Part shown: positions 50,241-56,031 of the stretch, one piece after another
Numbering within the stretch: position 1 is the stretch's first letter
How the letters are laid out: each line of letters begins with the position of its first letter
Source of the DNA: DAOUFU01 sp034429275
Lineage (GTDB): Bacteria; Chloroflexota; Anaerolineae; Aggregatilineales; Aggregatilineaceae
Direction: 5' to 3'
Length of the DNA stretch: 56,031 bases
NCBI GenBank assembly: GCA_034429275.1
Contig: DAOUFU010000034.1
Location: 1-56,031, forward strand
Notes under the pieces: generated by a model
Told to the model about the DNA's origin: nothing
Seen by the model: only the letters and a program-made list of their open reading frames with translations
Database searches by the model: none
Position numbers and translations under genes: made by a program

Positions 50241-50865
50241 TGTCTTTTCCTTCTGCCAGCCAACGTTTGAGAATGCCCAGGATATAGCGCCAGTTGCGCT
50301 TGTTACGTTCAACCGCGATCCGGATCGCTTCTTCGAGCCACGCGGCAGGGAATTCCTGTTCGGCGTCGCGTAGTTGTTCGGCAATCATTGGAGTGAGTGG
50401 TCCGATGTGTTGCTCGTAGAGTGCAAACAAGTTGGGTCGTTCAACAACGAGCGCGACGGGACAGGACCTGTCGCCCATCTGAAATTCACCGCGCTCAATG
50501 GCACGCAAGGCATTTCGCCCGCGCGGTGTATTCATGAAATACAAATCTTCCTGACCCACCACCCCTCTAACCGAAGCATGGAGCAATGTTCCACGCCGGA
50601 CGGCCCTCTCGAGCGCATCCAGCGTTTTGGCCTGCGCTGCTGCCGGATCGGGATCGAGTCCTTTGAGGAACATTTCATCCGCCAGAATTTCGCGGCGCAG
50701 GACGTAGCGAAACTCACCCTCCTGCTGGTGGAGCGCCCAGAAGCAATACAGCGTGAGCTTGAGCTCGGCCATGTCGTCGATGGCGGGCAGCAGTTCGCTG
50801 AAAAACAGATTGGGTATGGCTGTGGTGCGTGTTTTCCCTGGTGGAAAACCCGAAAAGTCCTGCAT
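50161..50865 (-). CDS. DnaD-domain replication initiation protein
   Basis: 234 residues. The C-terminal half matches the DnaB_2/DnaD domain: NLFALYEQHIGPLTPMIAE, then a WLEEAIRIAVERNKRNW core followed by YILGILKRW. The N-terminal half is a winged-helix-like region (about 15-110). DnaD-type proteins act in primosome assembly, helping DnaC/DnaI loaders place DnaB. It lies between dnaB and the loader gene in one direction, which supports this role. The ATG at 50865 has a ribosome site (GAAGG) that is closer than ideal. Confidence 0.88.
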   Translation of the reverse strand: MQDFSGFPPGKTRTTAIPNLFFSELLPAIDDMAELKLTLYCFWALHQQEGEFRYVLRREILADEMFLKGLDPDPAAAQAKTLDALERAVRRGTLLHASVRGVVGQEDLYFMNTPRGRNALRAIERGEFQMGDRSCPVALVVERPNLFALYEQHIGPLTPMIAEQLRDAEQEFPAAWLEEAIRIAVERNKRNWRYILGILKRWLAEGKDSGVTQRSPQANGRRYIQGEFSDFIDY

Positions 50866-50909
50866 AGCCTTCAGTCCCGATTACATGCTTACTGCGCGGT
50901 AGACCACGA

Positions 50910-52274
50910 TCAATATGTCATCAGGTCGATATCCGTCTTGGCCAGGTTGCCAAACTGGGTCAACTCTTTGCGGAAGTAGAGTGCCACGCTGCCGGTCGGC
51001 CCGTTGCGGTGTTTTGCCACGATAATATCAGCCTCATTGATATGTTCGCTGGCCGGGTTGTAGACTTCATCGCGGTAAATGAACATGACGACATCGGCAT
51101 CTTGCTCGATGCTCCCGCTTTCGCGCAAATCGGAAAGTTGGGGACGCTTGTCCTGGCGCTGCTCAACCGCGCGTGACAGCTGCGCTGCCGCCAGCACCGG
51201 CACGTTGAGTTCGCGTGCGATCTGTTTGAGATTGCGAGAGATAAAGCTGATCTCCTGCACCCGGTTTTCCTGGCCGCCGCTGCCGGAATTCATGAGCTGC
51301 AGATAGTCTACCAGCACCAGATCGAGGCCGTGCTCACTATACAGACGGCGGCATTTGGCCCGGAGCTGGATGGGCGTGAGCGCCGGTGTATCGTCCAGAA
51401 AAATCCGCAGGCTGCTCAATCGATCGGTTGCCTCGACAAAAAGCGCCCATTGACGTTCATCGAGCTGGCCGCGCCGCAGTTCGTGCGAATTGATGCCGGT
51501 CTCAGCGGAGATCAGGCGTTGGACGATCTGTTCGGTGCTCATTTCGAGGCTGAAAATCGCGGCGCTGGCACCGGCGCGGGCAGCATTGAGCGCTGTGCTC
51601 AGCATCCACGAAGTCTTCCCCATCCCCGGACGCCCGGCCACGATGATGAGATCGGATTTTTGCAACCCGCCCAGCAGATTGTCCAGGTCCGTGAAACCGG
51701 TCGGGACGCCAAGCGAGTCTTCCTGGTGCTCGTAGAGGTATTCAAGGCGCTTGTAGTAGTTGAATACCGCCGTGTTGATGGGGATCAGCTCTTTTTTCAG
51801 ACGGCGCTCGGTGACGGCGAAGATCGACGCTTCGGACTGGTCCAGCACCTCGTTGATGTCGATGTCTTCGGAGTGAGCGACTTTGGCGATCTTGCTGGCG
51901 GCCTCAAGCATTCGGCGGCGCAGGGCTGCGCGTTCTACAATGCGCCCATAGGTTTCGGCATAGATGGATGACGGCGTATTGTTGATCAGGTAGGTCAGAT
52001 ACGCTGCTCCGCCGATTTCGTCCAGATGGCCGATGTGGCGCAGCTCCTCGGCGATGGTCACATGGTCGATCTGCTCATTGCGCTGGTTGACACGCTGAAT
52101 AGCTTCCCATACCCACGCATTACGCTCAATAAAGAAATCCTCAGCCTGCAAAAACGATGAGACTTCAAGCAGCGCGTCGGGGTTGATCAAGATCGATCCC
52201 AGCACGGCTTCTTCAGCTTCGACGCTGTGAGGAACCATGCGATCGGGGCGAACCGGCGACGAATCCTGAGTCAT
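50910..52274 (-). CDS. dnaB: replicative DNA helicase DnaB
   Basis: 454 residues, normal length. The N-terminal helical domain begins with the DnaB pattern PHSVEAEEAVLGSILIN. The RecA-like motor has Walker A GRPGMGKTSW (about 210), LVLVDYLQLM, AAQLSRAVEQR and the final DADVVMFIYRDEVY region. It unwinds DNA at the fork as a hexamer. It is first in an operon with the DnaD-like and tandem DnaC-like genes, giving helicase, adaptor and loader together. Confidence 0.97.
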   Translation of the reverse strand: MTQDSSPVRPDRMVPHSVEAEEAVLGSILINPDALLEVSSFLQAEDFFIERNAWVWEAIQRVNQRNEQIDHVTIAEELRHIGHLDEIGGAAYLTYLINNTPSSIYAETYGRIVERAALRRRMLEAASKIAKVAHSEDIDINEVLDQSEASIFAVTERRLKKELIPINTAVFNYYKRLEYLYEHQEDSLGVPTGFTDLDNLLGGLQKSDLIIVAGRPGMGKTSWMLSTALNAARAGASAAIFSLEMSTEQIVQRLISAETGINSHELRRGQLDERQWALFVEATDRLSSLRIFLDDTPALTPIQLRAKCRRLYSEHGLDLVLVDYLQLMNSGSGGQENRVQEISFISRNLKQIARELNVPVLAAAQLSRAVEQRQDKRPQLSDLRESGSIEQDADVVMFIYRDEVYNPASEHINEADIIVAKHRNGPTGSVALYFRKELTQFGNLAKTDIDLMTY

Positions 52275-52330
52275 GCGAGTGATAACCTTTGGTTAGAGCC
52301 TGGGTTGAATGGTGTTATTTCCGTATCATG

Positions 52331-52368
52331 TGCCAAAAACGGGGCATCTCCGGAAAGAGCCGCCCCGT
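52331..52368 (-). terminator. intrinsic terminator of the bifunctional nuclease gene
   Basis: ACGGGGC and GCCCCGT pair over seven bases, followed on the minus strand by TTTTT. It separates this gene from dnaB. Confidence 0.75.
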
Positions 52369-52484
52369 ACAGGACAGATGAAAGATGTGTTCTGCGAACG
52401 AATATCCCGTATTCCCTTGTCGCGCAATACAAAAGAACCGGGCCTGGCCCGCTATGGACCGCAGCCTGCACTCACATGTTGAGC

Positions 52485-53033
52485 TTAGCTGCTGCTATTG
52501 CTATCGTCGTCGTCTTCTTCCAGATCATCGAGGTCCAACGACTCAACAAAATCCTCGAAGATGCTCAGGCGCTCTTCATCGGACTCGCTGGTTGCTGGAC
52601 TGGGAGGAGTCTCCAGGTCGCCCTGGACTTCTTCGTCCGGCGTGATCGATGCCTGTTCCATCACCGATTCCTCTACGTAGATGGGGACATCGAGCCGGAC
52701 TGAGAGCGCAATCGCATCGCTGGGACGCGAATCGATGGCATGGGTCTCGCCGTCTTGTTCTACCACAATTTGGGCGAAGAAGGTATCGTTGCGAAGATCG
52801 TTGACCAGGATGTGCTTGACCTGCCCACCCAACTCCGCGATCACCGATTTCAGCAAATCGTGCGTGAGAGGACGCTCAACCTTCATGTTTTGCAGCTTGA
52901 CGGCAATGGCTTCTGCTTCGCATGGCCCAATAAAGATGGGCAAATATCTGCCGCTGATCGGGTCTTTGAGAATGACGATGCGGAGCTGCGACATCAGACT
53001 CACGCGGATGCTGTCAATCGTAACCTTAATCAT
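52485..53033 (-). CDS. bifunctional nuclease family protein (DUF151)
   Basis: 182 residues; ATG 53033 has AGGA eight bases upstream. The BFN/DUF151 core is clear: ISGRYLPIFIGPCEAEAIA, RPLTHDLL, then DSRPSDAIALSVRLDVPIY. Some members have been reported to have DNase and RNase activity; others are structural. The C-terminus ends in a long Asp/Ser acidic tail, as in many homologues. Cytoplasmic. Confidence 0.92.
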   Translation of the reverse strand: MIKVTIDSIRVSLMSQLRIVILKDPISGRYLPIFIGPCEAEAIAVKLQNMKVERPLTHDLLKSVIAELGGQVKHILVNDLRNDTFFAQIVVEQDGETHAIDSRPSDAIALSVRLDVPIYVEESVMEQASITPDEEVQGDLETPPSPATSESDEERLSIFEDFVESLDLDDLEEDDDDSNSSS

Positions 53034-53154
53034 CAACCGTTTCCTGTAATATCGTGGGACGGGGGCAGCACAACAGACCAAGTTAGCCCGATTATATCAC
53101 CAAGTTCTCGTCGCCAGCAAAGCCGGACCCGCGAGAAAACCGGCCACCAGGAGG

Positions 53155-53664
53155 CTAGCCCTGTTCACGCCGCGACGAAGATGTGTGCTCGGAGACATCG
53201 AGCAGCGGCAGGTTGGCCACATCGAACGCCTGGGCCGCCTCGTGGGTGATCATGGTGATCTTTCCGTCGATAAATGCGCCTTCCTCAGTCTGGATGCTGG
53301 CGGCACTGATATTCCCCCATACGCGTGCCGTGCGCAGGAGCTGAACTTTTTTCCCGCTCACATTGCCGCGCACCGCGCCGGCCACTGACACGTTCCTGGC
53401 ATGGATATCGGCGGTAATTTTAGCCGTCTCGCCGACGAGAACGTTGCCGTCAATTTCCAGCGTGCCCTCGAATGCACCGTCCAGCCGCACATTTGCCTGG
53501 CTCTTGAGGTCGCCTTTGAGCGTCGCTTGAGGTCCCAGGACTGTATCGAAACCGACCGGCTGGCGACCGGATGGAGTAAGCGGAGCGGGTGGGGGGAAAT
53601 GATCCGCGTGTTCTGGCGCAGGCTCTTCGGGTGATGGCTTGCGACCGCCAAAGAATGATGACAT
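53155..53664 (-). CDS. bactofilin
   Basis: 169 residues; ATG 53664 has GAAGGA eight bases upstream. A Pro-rich N-terminal tail (about 1-40) precedes the beta-helical DUF583 core (about 42-135) with repeats of G-x-hydrophobic periodicity (LKGDLKSQANVRLDGAFEG, VLVGETAKI). Bactofilins polymerise without nucleotide and scaffold envelope or chromosome-segregation proteins. parA begins 1 kb away on the other strand. It has its own near-consensus promoter. Confidence 0.92.
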   Translation of the reverse strand: MSSFFGGRKPSPEEPAPEHADHFPPPAPLTPSGRQPVGFDTVLGPQATLKGDLKSQANVRLDGAFEGTLEIDGNVLVGETAKITADIHARNVSVAGAVRGNVSGKKVQLLRTARVWGNISAASIQTEEGAFIDGKITMITHEAAQAFDVANLPLLDVSEHTSSSRREQG

Positions 53665-53710
53665 GCGCGTAGTCCTTCGCCTGTTTCGACTGGGTCGGGT
53701 ATTTGACCTG

Positions 53711-53739
53711 ACTATACTCAGGCTGGAAGGCAGAGTCAA
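53711..53739 (-). promoter_or_regulatory. sigma70 promoter of the bactofilin gene
   Basis: TTGACT (53739-53734), 17-base spacer, TATAGT (53716-53711) on the minus strand. Confidence 0.7.
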
Positions 53740-53740
53740 T

Positions 53741-53773
53741 ACGGGCTGCCCAGTCGTCGGATGAGCAGCCCGT
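53741..53773. terminator. 9-bp hairpin between dedA and the bactofilin promoter
   Basis: ACGGGCTGC (53741-53749) and GCAGCCCGT (53765-53773), 15-base loop, no T-tract, directly after the dedA stop. Confidence 0.5.
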
Positions 53774-53790
53774 AAAGTGTCTGGTCAGGC

Positions 53791-54456
53791 CTAGTTTTCG
53801 GCTTCGACCGAGGGAATACCCTGACGGCGCGCCCGGCGTTCTTTGATGACATCCATCAACACGTGGAGCGCAGGCGGCATCACCGATACCAGGATGATCA
53901 CGATCACAATGGGCATCAGGTAACCATCGGCTTTCTCGCCGAAGATATATCCCGCTGTGGTCACGCCTACAGCCCACATCAGGCCGCCCATCATGTTGAA
54001 TGTGAGGAAGCGACGATAATGCATGGTGCCGATGCCCGCGACGATGGGGGCAAAAGTGCGCACGACGGGCATGAAGCGCGCGAGCACGATGATCTTGCCT
54101 CCATGTTTTTCATAGAGGTATTGAGCCTGATGCAGGTATTTTTTCTTGAAGAACAGCGAGTCCTTGCGCTCAAAGAGCCGCCGCCCAACGCGACTGCCGA
54201 ACCAGTAACCCACGCTGTCGCCAGAGACGGCAGCGATAAAACAACCGATGGCCAGAACGGGATAGGCCAGTTCGACCCCCAGCTTTGATTGCAGATTGCT
54301 GCTCCCTGCAATCACCCCTGCTGTGAAAAGCAGGCTGTCGCCCGGCAGAAAAAACCCGATCAGCAGGCCGGATTCGGCAAAAATGATGGCGAAAACTCCC
54401 AGATATCCTATGGTGGCGATCAGTTCTTTGAGATCGAGATGGAGCAGTTCTTCCAT
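53791..54456 (-). CDS. DedA family membrane protein
   Basis: 221 residues with about five membrane segments. DedA/SNARE-associated (VTT) features: FAESGLLIGFFLPGDSLLF, GDSVGYWFG with GRRLF, and the conserved KHGGKIIVLARFMPVVRTFAP region. Members are lipid transporters/scramblases or flippases for polyprenyl carriers (UptA/PopT type). Both family-essential acidic and Arg positions (E28, D40, R about 127 and 133) are present. ATG 54456 lacks a strong ribosome site. Confidence 0.93.
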   Translation of the reverse strand: MEELLHLDLKELIATIGYLGVFAIIFAESGLLIGFFLPGDSLLFTAGVIAGSSNLQSKLGVELAYPVLAIGCFIAAVSGDSVGYWFGSRVGRRLFERKDSLFFKKKYLHQAQYLYEKHGGKIIVLARFMPVVRTFAPIVAGIGTMHYRRFLTFNMMGGLMWAVGVTTAGYIFGEKADGYLMPIVIVIILVSVMPPALHVLMDVIKERRARRQGIPSVEAEN

Positions 54457-54664
54457 CGATATCCGGCGCAGACCAGAAGGCGCGCCGTTTCTCCTTTCCC
54501 TTCAGACGGTTGTGAATTGCGGACGACGGACTCCGCGAGGCAGACTTTCCGGGCGGAGGATGGCTTTGAGACATCACGAGGGAAGTCTACCATAACTTGA
54601 TCGGCACGCATAGATAGGGTTTGGTTTTCCCGATGTGGGGGTTGTGTTTCGAGAGATGAGCCTA

Positions 54665-54673
54665 TGCTATAAT
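54665..54673 (+). promoter_or_regulatory. extended -10 promoter of parA
   Basis: TGCTATAAT matches the extended -10 consensus TGnTATAAT. -35 weak. Confidence 0.5.
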
Positions 54674-54704
54674 GCAGCCAGTTGGGTTGACCGGGCAGGG
54701 GCGT

Positions 54705-55463
54705 ATGACACGGACACTGGTGATTGCAAACCAAAAGGGTGGCGTGGGCAAGTCGACATCCGTCATGAACCTGGGCGTGGCGCTCGCGGATCGCGGCGCG
54801 CAGGTGCTGCTCATTGACCTGGACCCGCAAGGCGGGTTGACCGCAGCGTTTGGCGTTGATTCCTACGACATCCGGCGCAGCGCCTATTCGCTGCTGATGG
54901 CCAGCCAGGTTTCGGTTGAGCGGGTGATGCGCCCGGTGCGTTCGACGCTAGCGCTTATTCCTGCCAGTCACGATCTCGCGGCAGCGGAGATACACCTGGC
55001 TTCGGTCAATGACCGGGTACAGCGTTTGCGGATGGCGTTGCAGCGCAGCCACCTGCCGTTTGACTATATCTTGATCGATACCCCCCCCGGTCTGGGTATT
55101 CTGACCGCTAACGGGTTGGTGGCTGCCGACGAGGTCCTGATCCCGGTGCAGTGCCAATACCTGGCGATGCGGGGGGTGCGCGGCTTGATGGATACGATCG
55201 TGCGCATCAAGAACCGGATTCATCCGGCGCTGCGACTGGCAGGTCTGTTCGGGACGATGTATCGACCCGAATCGCGACATGCACAGGAAGTGGTTGCCGA
55301 AATGCGCAGCGTATTTGGCCCCAAAATGTTCCAGACATTGATTCATTACGACGACGTGGTCGCCGAAGCGCCGATTGTGGGACTATCCGTATTGGAATAC
55401 ATTCCCCGGCATTCGATAGCACAGGGATACCGGGCGTTGGCCGAGGAGATAGCATATGGATGA
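54705..55463 (+). CDS. parA: ParA family chromosome-partitioning ATPase
   Basis: 252 residues. ATG 54705 follows AGGGG; ATG 54672 overlaps the promoter -10 and is unlikely. Deviant Walker A KGGVGKST (about residues 11-18) with the signature Lys, LLIDLDPQGG and the Walker B-like ILIDTPPGLG. Length matches the Soj group. It binds DNA as an ATP dimer and moves ParB-parS complexes. No parS-like 16-mer was seen in this window. The downstream gene overlaps it by eight bases. Confidence 0.93.
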   Translation: MTRTLVIANQKGGVGKSTSVMNLGVALADRGAQVLLIDLDPQGGLTAAFGVDSYDIRRSAYSLLMASQVSVERVMRPVRSTLALIPASHDLAAAEIHLASVNDRVQRLRMALQRSHLPFDYILIDTPPGLGILTANGLVAADEVLIPVQCQYLAMRGVRGLMDTIVRIKNRIHPALRLAGLFGTMYRPESRHAQEVVAEMRSVFGPKMFQTLIHYDDVVAEAPIVGLSVLEYIPRHSIAQGYRALAEEIAYG

Positions 55464-56031
55464 CCGGCAGAACGATACGCCACGTGCCAGAGCTTCGCTG
55501 CGTGGCAAAGGACGCGAAATCCTACTGGGCCAGCACACGGATGCGGGAAAACCTCAACCAGAGAACGAGGCAATTCCCGGAACAGGAAATCCTCCCCTTC
55601 CAGCGGGTGAAGTTGATCCGTCGGCGCTGGCGCTGACTCCTGACGAAATGAACGCCCTGCTCAATTTCGCCGACGACTCGCCGGTATATCGGCCAGGATT
55701 CTCCTTTGCTCGATCAGAGAGTGTTTCGGCCTGGGGCGCAGACCAGGGGCTATCGGCCAGCACTGCCAGTTCGAACAATGATAAGCCAGTTGATTCAGGC
55801 TGGGATGTTGCGGATTACGTTTACGACCGGGCCGAACCCGACGAATCCGCAGCGCCTGTACCGGTGCAGATGGCAGAGCCAGCGATCATGTCCGATCGAG
55901 AGCCGGATCACGCGATGGCTGCTGAGATCACGGATATTGAAGAAAGCAGCGAACCGAACCCGGATGGTGTTCCGGCAAAAGAGTGGGCGGATCCATTGCA
56001 AGAAGGGCTGCCGATCGCTGCGCGCCAGGCC
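55456..56031 (+). CDS. acidic protein in the ParB position, truncated by window end
   Basis: First 192 codons; no stop reached. ATG 55456 overlaps the end of parA by eight bases (translational coupling). The N-terminus RASLRGKGREILLG recalls the short basic Leu/Gly motif by which ParB proteins touch ParA. The rest, as far as visible, is acidic, Pro/Ser/Ala-rich and probably disordered. No ParB/Srx nuclease domain has appeared by residue 192, whereas typical ParB shows it by residue 50. It could be an unusual ParB with a long linker or a different ParA partner. Confidence 0.6.
   Translation, partial: MDDRQNDTPRARASLRGKGREILLGQHTDAGKPQPENEAIPGTGNPPLPAGEVDPSALALTPDEMNALLNFADDSPVYRPGFSFARSESVSAWGADQGLSASTASSNNDKPVDSGWDVADYVYDRAEPDESAAPVPVQMAEPAIMSDREPDHAMAAEITDIEESSEPNPDGVPAKEWADPLQEGLPIAARQA

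Noticed and set aside
54457..54704. parS centromere near parA
   Set aside because: No TGTTTCACGTGAAACA-like 16-mer; TGTTTCGAGAGAT is only a partial, non-palindromic resemblance.
1..56031. CRISPR arrays, insertion sequences, prophage or integrated element
   Set aside because: No regularly spaced direct repeats, transposase, integrase or phage genes were recognised, and the tRNA gene shows no attachment-site duplication.

Overview
GC-rich bacterial chromosome, probably Chloroflexota (Anaerolineae-like). The clues are indirect: lipoproteins with long P/T/S-rich linkers and SH3-like domains, bactofilins, T-box leaders on tRNA-ligase genes, a type A RNase P RNA, and a MoxR/DUF58/vWA supercluster with an ABC exporter. 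Assignment to phylum is inference. The window is densely coded core and envelope-related chromosome. I saw no insertion sequence, prophage, CRISPR array or rRNA.

Layout. 1-3.0 kb (minus): a truncated SH3-type lipoprotein and an OppD/OppF ATPase pair with its own promoter. 3.1-6.5 kb (plus): a serine-specific T-box leader, a small membrane protein, serS, the RNase P RNA gene and a peptidase S51-like protein. 6.5-10.4 kb (minus): leuS preceded by an unusually long leader: a sigma70 promoter, T-box Stem I with a CUC (Leu) specifier, a complete tRNA-Ala(GGC) gene, then the T-box antiterminator/terminator, a 47-codon ORF, two further terminators and a 34-codon ORF. 10.6-31.2 kb (plus): one long run of thirteen envelope genes: FHA protein, large secreted/membrane protein, ABC ATPase and permease, DUF4175-like Q-rich protein, lipoprotein, MoxR ATPase, unknown protein, DUF58, GT-C-like glycosyltransferase, two vWA/Bat-type membrane proteins and a phosphodiester-glycosidase-like protein. 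31.3-33.1 kb: a class IV aminotransferase converging on a ketol-acid-reductoisomerase homologue that has lost key catalytic residues.

33.4-35.7 kb (plus): ECF sigma factor, probable anti-sigma factor and an exported bactofilin-like membrane protein. 35.7-41.6 kb (minus): operon amrB/MEMO - CBS/DUF21 protein - priA - BldC-like regulator. 41.8-42.8 kb (minus): groES and a two-domain thioredoxin-fold disulfide oxidoreductase. 43.1-48.8 kb: a small membrane protein, an envelope group (response regulator, SH3 lipoprotein, HEAT-repeat membrane protein, LysM/M23 peptidase) and plsY. 48.9-52.3 kb (minus): replication operon dnaB - dnaD-like - tandem DnaC-like loader with two ATPase domains in one chain. 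52.5-54.5 kb (minus): bifunctional nuclease (DUF151), bactofilin and DedA. 54.7 kb to the end (plus): parA and the start of an acidic ParB-position partner that runs off the window.

The strongest candidate for something undescribed is the tRNA-Ala gene inside the leuS T-box riboswitch. Others are the tandem DnaC-like protein, the catalytically degenerate KARI homologue and the full gene set of the FHA/ABC/MoxR/vWA cluster. All functions are read from motifs and context; no database search was run.
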